From: Methylobacillus arboreus
GTDB taxonomy: Bacteria; Pseudomonadota; Gammaproteobacteria; Burkholderiales; Methylophilaceae
Direction: 5' to 3'
Assembly: GCF_020532725.1 (NCBI RefSeq)
Contig: NZ_JAJAVC010000006.1
Span: forward strand, 248,001-312,000
Length of the DNA: 64,000 bases
Made by a program: the position numbers and the translations under genes. Positions within the stretch are counted from its first letter, which is position 1, and each line of letters begins with the position of its first letter. This document shows positions 1 to 7,886 of this stretch, in pieces. The notes beneath the pieces were generated by a model. That model had not been told where the DNA came from, did not search any database, and was given only the letters and a program-made list of their open reading frames with translations.

Positions 1-1674
1 ACTTTTCTCCTTGAGCCTGTCCACGGCAGAAGTTTTCTGCTTTTGCAGATAGGCATCTTTCAATTGCTTGCGCACGCCCTCAAACTCCAGGGCAAGATCC
101 AGGCTTTCATCCAGCAAGTGCAATTCGCGTTGCAAATCATGCAGCAATCGGACATCAATCAAAGATTCAAGCGTATGCAATATTGCCGCCGGCTTGGCAG
201 TTGGGCCGGATAAAGCCAGCCTCACCACTTGCCGCACCATTTCATCTTCAGCACTGTTATCCGTCAGCCATGATTGATCCTGCTCCTGCACCAAATGCGG
301 CTGCATGATCGCCATGATTGCAAACCTGCGCTGCAAAGACATCGTAGTGCGTGCCTGCTTGGGAGCAGACCGCGACTTGGCGCGATTAGTTTCCGGCAGC
401 TTAATCATGCGGCGCATTTCATCGCCAGAAATATCCGCCAGCTCCGCAATACGTTTACGCAAAAGCAATGCAAGCCTGGGCGCCTGAATCTGCTTCAGGA
501 TCGGTTCCGCCTCATTCAGGAACTGCACCTTGTCTTCCTGCGACTGCAAGCGGTTATTGGCACTCAACTCCTGCACCAGGTATTGCGACAAAGGCAAGGC
601 TTGCGTCATCAAACCCTCAAAAGCCTCCTTGCCAAACTCACGCACATAACTGTCCGGGTCGTGCTCGGTGGGCAGAAACAAGAAGCTGAGCCGCAAGCCA
701 TCCTTAAGCGCGGGCAATGCGTTCATTGCCGCACGCCAGGCTGCGCCCCGCCCGGCATTATCCCCATCAAAGCAAAATACAATATCCTCGGTCTGGCGCA
801 TCAGCTTGGTGATATGCGAAGGCGTTGTTGCAGTACCCAGCGCCGCCACGGCATATTCAATGCCGTACTGCGCCAACGCCACCACATCCATGTAGCCTTC
901 AACTACCAATGCCCTTCCCGCTTCGCGAATAGCCCGCCGCGCGAGGAACAGGCCATACAGCTCATGGCCTTTCTGAAATAAGGGCGTTTCCGGCGAATTC
1001 AAGTATTTGGCGCCAACATCAGCACTTTCCAGCACCCGGCCACCAAAGCCGATCACCTGGCCCTTCTGGTCATGAATCGGGAACATAATGCGGTCGCGGA
1101 AGCGGTCATAACGCCGCCCTTGCTCATTATCAATCACCAACCCCGCCGTTTGCAGCACTTCATGGCGATAATCCGCGAACACCGCCTCCAGGTTCTGCCA
1201 GCCAGGCGGCGCATAGCCAACCTGAAAGCGGGCAGCAACCTGGCCGCTCAGTCCACGCCCCTTGAGATAATCAATCGCGCGCGGCGACTTCTTCAACTCT
1301 GCCTTATAGTAATTTGCCGCCTGCTGCATGACTTCCTGCAAGCCCGGAATCACCTTGGCCCTGACCGCATCTTCCGGCCGGGTTTCCTGCGGCACAATCA
1401 TGCCAACCGATTTGGCCAGCTCATGTACCGCTTCCACAAAGCTGATGCCTTGATATTCCATGATAAAGCCCAACGCAGAACCATGCGCGCCACAACCAAA
1501 GCAATGGTAGAACTGCTTGGTCGGGCTCACGGTAAAGGAGGGTGATTTCTCGTTATGGAACGGGCAACAGGCAGAATAATTGGCTCCTGCTTTCTTCAAG
1601 GGAACGCTGCGGTCAATCACATCGACGATGTCGACGCGGTTAAGCAGCTCTTGAATGAAAGAATCAGGGATCAT
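1..1674 (-). CDS. dnaG: DNA primase DnaG (3' end cut by window edge)
   Basis: DnaG makes the RNA primers for replication forks and works with the DnaB helicase. The frame reads open from an ATG at 1674 to the window edge (558 codons), with only the last few residues missing for a primase of normal length. The protein begins MIPDSFIQELLNRVDIVD. An N-terminal CHC2-type zinc motif follows (CPFH, then CFGCGAHG near residues 40-65), and a Toprim segment VVEGYMDVVA lies near residue 260. It is the third gene of the leftward run rpsU-yqeY-dnaG, the usual macromolecular-synthesis operon; rpoD would be expected beyond the left edge. A hairpin with a T-tract lies just upstream and may lower dnaG expression relative to rpsU. 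I am sure of the identity; only the C-terminus is unseen. Confidence 0.97.
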   Translation of the reverse strand, partial: MIPDSFIQELLNRVDIVDVIDRSVPLKKAGANYSACCPFHNEKSPSFTVSPTKQFYHCFGCGAHGSALGFIMEYQGISFVEAVHELAKSVGMIVPQETRPEDAVRAKVIPGLQEVMQQAANYYKAELKKSPRAIDYLKGRGLSGQVAARFQVGYAPPGWQNLEAVFADYRHEVLQTAGLVIDNEQGRRYDRFRDRIMFPIHDQKGQVIGFGGRVLESADVGAKYLNSPETPLFQKGHELYGLFLARRAIREAGRALVVEGYMDVVALAQYGIEYAVAALGTATTPSHITKLMRQTEDIVFCFDGDNAGRGAAWRAAMNALPALKDGLRLSFLFLPTEHDPDSYVREFGKEAFEGLMTQALPLSQYLVQELSANNRLQSQEDKVQFLNEAEPILKQIQAPRLALLLRKRIAELADISGDEMRRMIKLPETNRAKSRSAPKQARTTMSLQRRFAIMAIMQPHLVQEQDQSWLTDNSAEDEMVRQVVRLALSGPTAKPAAILHTLESLIDVRLLHDLQRELHLLDESLDLALEFEGVRKQLKDAYLQKQKTSAVDRLKEKS

Positions 1675-1702
1675 GAGTGAAAATAATAGCTGAAAAAAGC
1701 AA

Positions 1703-1727
1703 AAAAGGAGCCTGAAGCTCCTTTTTC
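1703..1727 (-). terminator. Hairpin with T-tract between yqeY and dnaG
   Basis: The arms AAAAAGGAGC and GCTCCTTTTT are perfect complements around a 5-base loop. Read on the minus strand, the hairpin follows the yqeY stop and precedes the dnaG start, and it ends in a run of T. It is symmetric and could act in both directions. The position parallels the internal terminator known between rpsU and dnaG in E. coli, so it probably attenuates rather than ends the operon. Confidence 0.75.
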
Positions 1728-1749
1728 AACATCAATCGAGCAATTCACC

Positions 1750-2196
1750 TCAAGCGGCAAGCCTGGATTTGATCAATCCCGAAATCTTGCCCATGTCGGC
1801 ACGCCCCACCACTTTCGGCTTGACTGCCGCCATTACCTTGCTCATATCCTTGATGCTGGCTGCCCCAGTCTCGGCAATCACGCTGTCAAGGATGGCACTT
1901 ACTTCATCTTCAGTTAATGCAGCAGGCAGGTAAGTTTGCAATACCGTGACTTCAAACTTCTCCACATCGGCAAGATCTTGGCGATTAGCCGCTTCATATT
2001 GAGAAATGGAATCACGGCGCTGCTTGAGCATCTTCTCGATAGCCTCAATCACCTGGCCATCGTCCAGCTCAATGCGCTCATCCACCTCGCGTTGCTTGAT
2101 GGCAGCCTGCAAAAGGCGAATAGCCCCAAGACGCGCGCTATCCTTGGCACGCATTGCGGCTTTCATATCTTCGGCAAGTTGCGCCTTGATCGTCAC
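1750..2196 (-). CDS. yqeY: GatB/YqeY domain protein
   Basis: This 148-residue protein is full length for the YqeY family, which resembles the tRNA-binding C-terminal domain of the GatB amidotransferase subunit. The N-terminus (TIKAQLAEDMKAAMRAKD) and the C-terminal ADMGKISGLIKSRL region are typical. The start is GTG at 2196; no ATG gives a better N-terminus. It lies between rpsU and dnaG, a placement common in betaproteobacteria. Its exact role is not settled; tRNA binding or amidotransferase-like activity is inferred from the family. Confidence 0.9.
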   Translation of the reverse strand: MTIKAQLAEDMKAAMRAKDSARLGAIRLLQAAIKQREVDERIELDDGQVIEAIEKMLKQRRDSISQYEAANRQDLADVEKFEVTVLQTYLPAALTEDEVSAILDSVIAETGAASIKDMSKVMAAVKPKVVGRADMGKISGLIKSRLAA

Positions 2197-2214
2197 AGCG
2201 GAATTACCTGATGC

Positions 2215-2427
2215 TTAGTAAAGCTTGGTAGGCAGAGTCTGGCTGCGAATACGGCGATAGTGACGCTTAACGGCAGCAGCAGCCTTACGCTTGCGCTCCC
2301 AGGTTGGCTTCTCATAGAACTCGCGAGCGCGCAAGTCGGTCAGAAGGCCAGTCTTTTCAATCATGCGCTTGAAACGGCGCAGAGCCACATCAAACGGCTC
2401 ATTTTCTTTTACACGTACGCTAGACAT
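2215..2427 (-). CDS. rpsU: 30S ribosomal protein S21
   Basis: This 70-residue, very basic protein of the small ribosomal subunit helps 30S subunits initiate at natural mRNA start sites. The sequence begins [19 protein letters not shown] and carries the R/K-rich tail typical of S21 ([17 protein letters not shown]). It is the first gene of the leftward rpsU-yqeY-dnaG run and is preceded by a good sigma70-type promoter. It diverges from tsaD, with 86 bases between the two starts. Confidence 0.97.
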   Translation of the reverse strand: MSSVRVKENEPFDVALRRFKRMIEKTGLLTDLRAREFYEKPTWERKRKAAAAVKRHYRRIRSQTLPTKLY

Positions 2428-2468
2428 TTAAATCACTTTACCTTTGAGAAAGGGTGAAAAAGTTTGCT

Positions 2469-2497
2469 ATTCTAGCGCCTCATGATTGTTTTATCAA
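2469..2497 (-). promoter_or_regulatory. Sigma70-type promoter of the rpsU operon
   Basis: On the minus strand, TTGATA (2497-2492) and TAGAAT (2474-2469) are separated by exactly 17 bases. Each box is one change from consensus. The -10 box lies about 40 bases upstream of the rpsU ATG, inside the divergent rpsU/tsaD spacer. Confidence 0.75.
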
Positions 2498-2513
2498 CAT
2501 TATCCGCAAACTT

Positions 2514-3533
2514 ATGTTAATTCTCGGCATTGAATCTTCCTGCGATGAAACTGGCCTGGCCTTGTACGACACAGAACAAGGCCTGCTTGCCCATGCCCTG
2601 CATTCGCAGATCGACATGCATGCCGAATACGGCGGCGTAGTGCCAGAACTCGCCTCGCGCGACCACATCCGCCGCACATTGCCATTGACCCGCCATGTGC
2701 TGGACGCGGCAGGCAAATCATTGAGCGACATTGACGGCATTGCCTATACCCAGGGCCCTGGCCTTTCCGGCGCCTTGCTGGTCGGCACCAGCATTGCCGA
2801 ATCCCTAGCATTCAGCCTCAACCTGCCCACCATAGGCGTACACCATCTTGAAGGCCACCTACTGGCTCCATTGCTTGAGGCTGATCCGCCGGAATTCCCT
2901 TTTGTCGCCCTGCTGGTATCCGGAGGGCATACCCAATTGATGCGGGTCTCCGCCATCGGCGACTACGAATTGTTAGGCGACACCCTGGATGACGCAGCCG
3001 GCGAAGCTTTCGACAAGACCGCCAAGTTGCTCGGCCTGAGCTATCCAGGCGGCCCGGCGGTTTCAAAACTTGCAAGCCAGGGAGAGCCCGGCGCCTGCCA
3101 GCTGCCGCGGCCCATGCTCAACAGCGGAGACCTCAATTTCAGCTTCAGCGGCCTCAAGACCGCTGTACTCACATTGGTCAACCAATATGGCGACAAACTG
3201 GACGACACTGCACGTGCCAATATTGCCTATGAATTCCAGGAGGCCGTGACGGAAGTACTCACCAAGAAATGTATGGCAGCATTGCGCAAAACCGGCTTAA
3301 CGCAATTGATTGTCTCAGGCGGCGTGGGCGCCAATGCCCGGCTGCGCGAACGGCTCAATACCGCAGCCAAACGCAGGCAATACAATGTACATTACCCCAG
3401 GCTGGAATTCTGCACCGACAATGGCGCGATGATCGCCTTTGCCGGCGCCATGCGCATGCAACATGCCAAGCAAAGCGACCACAGCTTTACGGTAAGACCG
3501 CGTTGGGACTTGGCAGAACTAAGCCGGCCTTGA
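2514..3533 (+). CDS. tsaD: tRNA N6-adenosine threonylcarbamoyltransferase TsaD
   Basis: TsaD is the catalytic subunit that transfers threonylcarbamoyl to A37 of ANN-decoding tRNAs, with TsaB and TsaE. I chose the ATG at 2514, which gives the family N-terminus [14 protein letters not shown] and 339 residues; an in-frame upstream start at 2454 would add 20 atypical residues. The metal-binding H-x3-H motif is at His111 and His115 (HLEGH). The nucleotide-binding ASKH-fold motifs VSGGHTQL and VSGGVGAN are present. The gene diverges from rpsU, a conserved neighbour, and ends 5 bases from the convergent plsY. Confidence 0.97.
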   Translation: MLILGIESSCDETGLALYDTEQGLLAHALHSQIDMHAEYGGVVPELASRDHIRRTLPLTRHVLDAAGKSLSDIDGIAYTQGPGLSGALLVGTSIAESLAFSLNLPTIGVHHLEGHLLAPLLEADPPEFPFVALLVSGGHTQLMRVSAIGDYELLGDTLDDAAGEAFDKTAKLLGLSYPGGPAVSKLASQGEPGACQLPRPMLNSGDLNFSFSGLKTAVLTLVNQYGDKLDDTARANIAYEFQEAVTEVLTKKCMAALRKTGLTQLIVSGGVGANARLRERLNTAAKRRQYNVHYPRLEFCTDNGAMIAFAGAMRMQHAKQSDHSFTVRPRWDLAELSRP

Positions 3534-3538
3534 ATTGG

Positions 3539-4129
3539 TCAAGGCTTCTTGCCGAAACCTGCCTCAGTTCCATCCAGCAATTTGCGGATATTGCTGCGGT
3601 GACGCCAGATCAGCAGCATCGACAGCACAAACACCACAATGATGTAGCCCACTTGCGGTAGCAGCAGCCAGGCAAAACCAGGCGCCAGGGCAGCAGCCGT
3701 CAATGCGGCAAGCGAAGAAAAACGCGTCAAGGCAAATACGGCAATCCAGCTCAACAAGGCTAGCCCTGCCAGCAGAGGAGAGAACGCCAGCAAAACGCCC
3801 AGAGCCGTTGCTACGCCCTTGCCACCCTTGAATTTATAAAACACCGGATACAAGTGCCCGAGGAACACGGCAAGCGCAATCCAGCACACCGCCTCAACCT
3901 CAAGGCCATACGCCTTGGCAAGCCACACCGGCAGCCATCCCTTGGCCGCATCACCCAGCAGGGTCAGCAATGCCGCTGCCTTCTTGCCGCTACGCAACAC
4001 ATTGGTGGCGCCCGGATTACCCGAGCCGACAGTGCGGGGGTCAGGCAAATCGAAGGCCTTGCTGACCAGAATGCCAAACGAGACAGAACCGAGAAGATAG
4101 GCAAGAATGACGAAAACTGCGGTATTCAT
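3539..4129 (-). CDS. plsY: Acyl-phosphate:glycerol-3-phosphate acyltransferase PlsY
   Basis: PlsY is an inner-membrane enzyme that moves an acyl group from acyl-phosphate to glycerol 3-phosphate, giving lysophosphatidate for phospholipid synthesis. The 196 residues hold several hydrophobic membrane segments and the conserved loops LLGSVSFGILV, GSGNPGATNVLR and FKGGKGVATALG. It is convergent with tsaD and divergent from folB, 69 bases away. Confidence 0.96.
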   Translation of the reverse strand: MNTAVFVILAYLLGSVSFGILVSKAFDLPDPRTVGSGNPGATNVLRSGKKAAALLTLLGDAAKGWLPVWLAKAYGLEVEAVCWIALAVFLGHLYPVFYKFKGGKGVATALGVLLAFSPLLAGLALLSWIAVFALTRFSSLAALTAAALAPGFAWLLLPQVGYIIVVFVLSMLLIWRHRSNIRKLLDGTEAGFGKKP

Positions 4130-4198
4130 GTGGATTGGATTAAAATTGAATGCCGTATTCTACCAGCCCGACAGGCTTAACGCAGGATTCCAGCCCCT

Positions 4199-4552
4199 AT
4201 GGACATTATTTTTCTCAGCGAAGTCAAGGTTCAAACCCACCTCGGCGTGCCAGACTGGGAGCGCCTCACAGCGCAAACCATCATCCTCGATATTGAAATC
4301 GCCATGCCGGACAACAGCTCCTGCCAAACCGACGCCATCAGCGACACCATAGACTACGGCGTAGTGGTTTCCCGTATCCGCGAAACGCTGGCAGAACGCT
4401 CGTTCAAGCTAGTCGAGGCATTGGCGGAACACATCTGCCAGCTCATCATGCAGGAATTCGGCGCGCCCTGGGTCAAATTGCGCGTAGCAAAGCCCGGCAT
4501 ATTGCCGGGGCTGAAGGCGCTGGGGGTAGTGATTGAACGGGGACACAAGTAG
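4199..4552 (+). CDS. folB: Dihydroneopterin aldolase FolB
   Basis: FolB cleaves 7,8-dihydroneopterin to 6-hydroxymethyl-7,8-dihydropterin and glycolaldehyde in folate synthesis. The 117-residue protein is full length, with the family features LGVPDWER near residue 15, DTIDYG near residue 50, and FKLVEALAEHI with a conserved Glu. A nudB homologue, acting one step earlier in the same pathway, is also in this window at 61.4-61.9 kb but is not linked. The stop is 1 base from the stop of the convergent DUF3047 gene. Confidence 0.94.
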   Translation: MDIIFLSEVKVQTHLGVPDWERLTAQTIILDIEIAMPDNSSCQTDAISDTIDYGVVVSRIRETLAERSFKLVEALAEHICQLIMQEFGAPWVKLRVAKPGILPGLKALGVVIERGHK

Positions 4553-4553
4553 C

Positions 4554-5633
4554 CTACTTTATTGGAACAACGCGGCCTTCAGCCAACAATTCAATATCCT
4601 GATACTCACACTTTCCCGGACGATGCTGGAACAGGCTCAAGGCAATCAGCCATACACGCACAATCCGCCCCGGCATGGCGCCGCCTATATACTTGGCATA
4701 ATCCTCGTAAAGGTTGCGTTGTTCATTCAGCCATTTACCCAGTTCCTGCCCACCTGACCGAATCACGACATGGGTTTCCCGCGCCGTCCAGCTCGGAATG
4801 GGACAACGATAACCGGCACCCACCGGCAGGCCGGCGCTCCAGTAATAAGTAATATCCTGCCCATTATCAAACTCCACGGCAATGCTCATGTAATCGTGAG
4901 TCAGCAATGTGTCCTCGGCTACTTCGGATGGTAAAAGGTCGACCTTCCAGGCCCATCTCAGTTGAGCATCAGGAACCAATGGCACATCCACATCCTGTTG
5001 CAGCAAGCCGACATCATTCTCCGTATTGCAGCACATCGTTTCGCCATGGGTATGTTTGTGTTTGCGATAAATTTCCGCAGGGCCGATGAACCATAAATAT
5101 TTCCATCCTTCGGGCACTTCGACCCCATTCGCAAGCCGATCAAGCTCTCCTTGCAATAATCCCTCAACATCACCCAATTGCCTCAGGTGTTCCAGCCCTT
5201 GTCGAGGCTCTACGTTCCAACGTATCAACAACAGGCTAAAGCCTCCTTCGACAAGCCCATACGCTTCATTCGGCGTTGCCAGACTGCCATGCACGTCCGC
5301 CCATTCACCAGGGAAATAACTCGCAAGATACAGCCGTCCAGAACATGTTGCCTGCCAAGAATGCGTATCACGCGTACCGCGGAACACCTCGCCGTCCTCC
5401 CCGACGCGAAACCACAGCTGGTAATGCGGACCAATCCATATCTGGGTTCCGCTCAATGTTGTCCTGCCAATCGCAAAGCTGCTGAACCGGTCGCCTTCCT
5501 GTATGTCGATTCCGCTATCCAGCCAAGGCACGTCGCGGGATGACAAATCAAAAAAATGAAAGTCCTGCAGCACGCCCGCAGGAAGCTGCTTCAAAATAAG
5601 CTCAAACCCGTCCTTGAATTCATCCGTACCCAT
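4554..5633 (-). CDS. DUF3047 family protein of unknown function
   Basis: This 359-residue protein appears soluble. Its C-terminal half (about residues 210-355) matches my recollection of DUF3047, with LRWAWKVD, DDYM-like HDYMSIAVEF and ITYYWSAG. The N-terminal half is rich in aromatic residues and predicted strands (YQLWFRVGEDGEVFRGT) and may be a separate beta-sandwich unit. I chose the ATG at 5633, which has a GGAGACGG ribosome site; an in-frame start at 5663 lacks one. I see no signal peptide or catalytic motif. The function is unknown, and the neighbours (folB, AraC regulator) give no clear hint. Confidence 0.7.
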   Translation of the reverse strand: MGTDEFKDGFELILKQLPAGVLQDFHFFDLSSRDVPWLDSGIDIQEGDRFSSFAIGRTTLSGTQIWIGPHYQLWFRVGEDGEVFRGTRDTHSWQATCSGRLYLASYFPGEWADVHGSLATPNEAYGLVEGGFSLLLIRWNVEPRQGLEHLRQLGDVEGLLQGELDRLANGVEVPEGWKYLWFIGPAEIYRKHKHTHGETMCCNTENDVGLLQQDVDVPLVPDAQLRWAWKVDLLPSEVAEDTLLTHDYMSIAVEFDNGQDITYYWSAGLPVGAGYRCPIPSWTARETHVVIRSGGQELGKWLNEQRNLYEDYAKYIGGAMPGRIVRVWLIALSLFQHRPGKCEYQDIELLAEGRVVPIK

Positions 5634-5736
5634 TTCCGTCTCCACTTTAAAATATGCAAGCAATTGAAGCTATTCAGGTTTTCAATAGGTTGATATTCTA
5701 GGCATTCCGAGCTATCGAGTCTTGTAAGAACCGGCT

Positions 5737-6504
5737 ATGCTGACTGCTTACCCTACCCATCTCAGGTTGTTTCTATGGCCAGGCAAAGTGCTGTATTTCG
5801 GCCCCTCGCCCCCACTCGGCCAACATTTATACGGTGCTGCGGCAATCCATGTTGGCATATACAAGCCATTCCAAATCAGAATCAACAATGGAGCTGCCGT
5901 TGAATGCAGCTGTGTCATCATCCCTCCCGGCGTTAACCATGAAATTGATTTTGGCCAAGGCATACACGGCAAAATGTTTGTAGAAATGGACAGCCCCGAG
6001 TTTCTGTTGATGCGGCAACGCTTTCCCTACCGGATGCGCTCCGCCACGACTTTTCACGATGCAAACCTGGTCAATTGCTTCCGCAGCATCTACGAGGATG
6101 ACCCGACCAAGGATGAAATCAATGCCCGGTTGAGCCGGTTATTGGGAGAAGTGCCCGGCACGCCCGCTATCGACCCGCGGATACGGGCCGCGATCGACAT
6201 AATGCGCAATGAACCTGATCGCAACTTTTCAAATGAGCATCTTGCTGTCGCAGTAGATCTATCGCCCTCGAGATTCCTGCATTTATTCAAAACGGAGACC
6301 GGGAACCCTTACAGGCGGTTCAGGCGGTGGAAGAGGTTGATGACAGCCGCCGGGGAGTTTCACCATGCCGACAATATGACCCATATTGCGCTCAATAACG
6401 GCTTCACCGACTCGGCGCATTTCAGCAACTGCTTCCATCAAAGCTTTGGCGTCCAGCCAAGCTTTGTATTTCGCGCAATCAAGCGATTTGAGGTCATGAC
6501 CTAA
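5737..6504 (+). CDS. AraC-family transcriptional regulator
   Basis: The 255-residue protein has an N-terminal cupin-like sensing half (about 1-145) and a C-terminal AraC/XylS double helix-turn-helix (about 155-250). The second helix region contains MTHIALNNGFTDSAHFSNCFHQSFGVQPSFVFR, split here only by its normal AraC pattern, ending in the conserved GxxPSxFR-like motif. The start has no strong ribosome site, so a shorter N-terminus is possible. It diverges from the DUF3047 gene and may control it; that is inference from position. It is convergent with xerD. Confidence 0.85.
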   Translation: MLTAYPTHLRLFLWPGKVLYFGPSPPLGQHLYGAAAIHVGIYKPFQIRINNGAAVECSCVIIPPGVNHEIDFGQGIHGKMFVEMDSPEFLLMRQRFPYRMRSATTFHDANLVNCFRSIYEDDPTKDEINARLSRLLGEVPGTPAIDPRIRAAIDIMRNEPDRNFSNEHLAVAVDLSPSRFLHLFKTETGNPYRRFRRWKRLMTAAGEFHHADNMTHIALNNGFTDSAHFSNCFHQSFGVQPSFVFRAIKRFEVMT

Positions 6505-6514
6505 GTACGAAGCC

Positions 6515-7408
6515 TCAGCCTCGCGGATGATGTACTCCGTGCAGCTGCTTCAGGCGCTCGCGGGCGACATGGGTGTAAATCTGCGTGGTGGAAATATCGG
6601 CATGACCGAGCAGCATCTGCACCACGCGCAGGTCAGCGCCATGGTTCAACAAGTGGGTGGCAAAGGCATGGCGCAGCACATGCGGTGACAGCGAAGTTTG
6701 AATGCCCGCCTGCAATGCATAGCGCTTGATGAGATACCAGAATGCCTGGCGCGTCATACCCTGGCCGCGCTGGGTGACGAACAGGTGGTCGCTCAGGCGT
6801 TGTTGCAGGATGGCGGGCCGCCCTTCCTGCAGATAACGCGCCAGCCAGTCCACAGACTGCTCGCCCAAAGGCACCAGGCGCGTCTTGCTGCCCTTGCCGG
6901 TGATGCGCACCACGCCATCGTTCAGGCTCAGTTCCGTGACCTGCATGCCGACGAGTTCGGAGACCCGTAAACCGGTGGCATAAAGGGTTTCCAGCATGGC
7001 GCGGTCACGCAGGCCAAGGCTGGTCTTGATGTCAGGTGCTTCGATCAAGCGCTCCACGTCATCCTCGCTCAGGCTCTTCGGCAATGAGCGCGGCAGCTTG
7101 GGCGATTCGATATGCAGGCTGGGGTCAACACTGATTTTTGCTTCGCGCAGGGCGTAACGGTAGAAGCGGCGCAAACTGGCAATGAGGCGGCTGATGCTGC
7201 GCGGCTTGCTCAGGGGAAAGCGCAGGGCAATGAATCCCTGGATATCTTCCGACCCGGCCTCCAACATGGCTTTTTTCCTGTCTTCTTGCAGCCAAGCAGC
7301 AAAGGCAACCAGATCCTGCCGGTAGCTGGACAAGGTGTTTTTCGCCAGCCCGTCCTCCAGCCACAAGTGGTCGAGAAATTCGTCAAGCAGCGCTTCAGCG
7401 ATAGCCAT
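6515..7408 (-). CDS. xerD: Site-specific tyrosine recombinase XerD
   Basis: XerD acts with XerC and FtsK at the dif site to resolve chromosome dimers. With the ATG at 7408 the protein has 297 residues, the family length; an upstream in-frame start at 7480 would lie inside ogt. An N-terminal SAM-like core-binding domain (about 1-90) is followed by the catalytic domain with Arg148 (GLRVSEL), Lys172, His243 and Arg246 (HVLRHAFATHLL), His269 (LLGHA) and nucleophile Tyr278 (IYTHV). Its start overlaps the 3' end of ogt by 14 bases, which suggests coupled translation in pepN-ogt-xerD. Confidence 0.95.
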   Translation of the reverse strand: MAIAEALLDEFLDHLWLEDGLAKNTLSSYRQDLVAFAAWLQEDRKKAMLEAGSEDIQGFIALRFPLSKPRSISRLIASLRRFYRYALREAKISVDPSLHIESPKLPRSLPKSLSEDDVERLIEAPDIKTSLGLRDRAMLETLYATGLRVSELVGMQVTELSLNDGVVRITGKGSKTRLVPLGEQSVDWLARYLQEGRPAILQQRLSDHLFVTQRGQGMTRQAFWYLIKRYALQAGIQTSLSPHVLRHAFATHLLNHGADLRVVQMLLGHADISTTQIYTHVARERLKQLHGVHHPRG

Positions 7409-7886
7409 CAACCTGCTCGTGCCGCAACAGCCAGCGCTTAATTTCCAGGCCCTGCTTTTCTCCCTGCATGAATCCACCAATCCCAGCCTTGGCGACGATG
7501 CGGTGGCAGGGAATCAGCAGCGGCAAATTGTTGGCGCCACAGACATTGGCGACTGCCCTGGGGCCGGAACCGACATGTTCAGCAAGTTCGCCGTAGGTCC
7601 AGGCCTGCCCCAGCGGAATCTGCGCCATGGCCTGCCAGACACGCTTCTGGAATAGCGTGCCCTGCAATAGGTAGGGAATATCCAGCGGATTGGCGGCATC
7701 TTCAAGATATTGCCGCACCTTGAGCACGACATGCTGGACAAACGGCTGCTCGGCACAATAAGGTGCCACCGGTCCAGGGATTAGCTTGATGCCGGTGACG
7801 TAATCATTTGCCACGGTAATTCCCACTGCGCCAAACGGCGCGGTGATAACTGCATCAAACCCTGCCTTGTCGCTTATTTCAGGCAC
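7395..7886 (-). CDS. ogt: Methylated-DNA--protein-cysteine methyltransferase
   Basis: This suicide DNA-repair protein takes the alkyl group from O6-methylguanine onto its own cysteine. The 163-residue protein has the acceptor motif IPCHRIV with Cys127, the asparagine-hinge region ANVCGANNLP before it, and FQKRVWQAMAQIPLGQAWTYGELA as the DNA-binding helix region. It starts at GTG 7886, overlapping the end of pepN by 13 bases. In a methylotroph that makes formaldehyde such repair is plausible housekeeping; nothing in the sequence shows induction. Confidence 0.93.
   Translation of the reverse strand: MPEISDKAGFDAVITAPFGAVGITVANDYVTGIKLIPGPVAPYCAEQPFVQHVVLKVRQYLEDAANPLDIPYLLQGTLFQKRVWQAMAQIPLGQAWTYGELAEHVGSGPRAVANVCGANNLPLLIPCHRIVAKAGIGGFMQGEKQGLEIKRWLLRHEQVDGYR

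Noticed and set aside
274-981. Long open frame on the plus strand (235 codons)
   Set aside because: It is antisense to dnaG, has no family features, and dnaG reads through intact with zinc and Toprim motifs.
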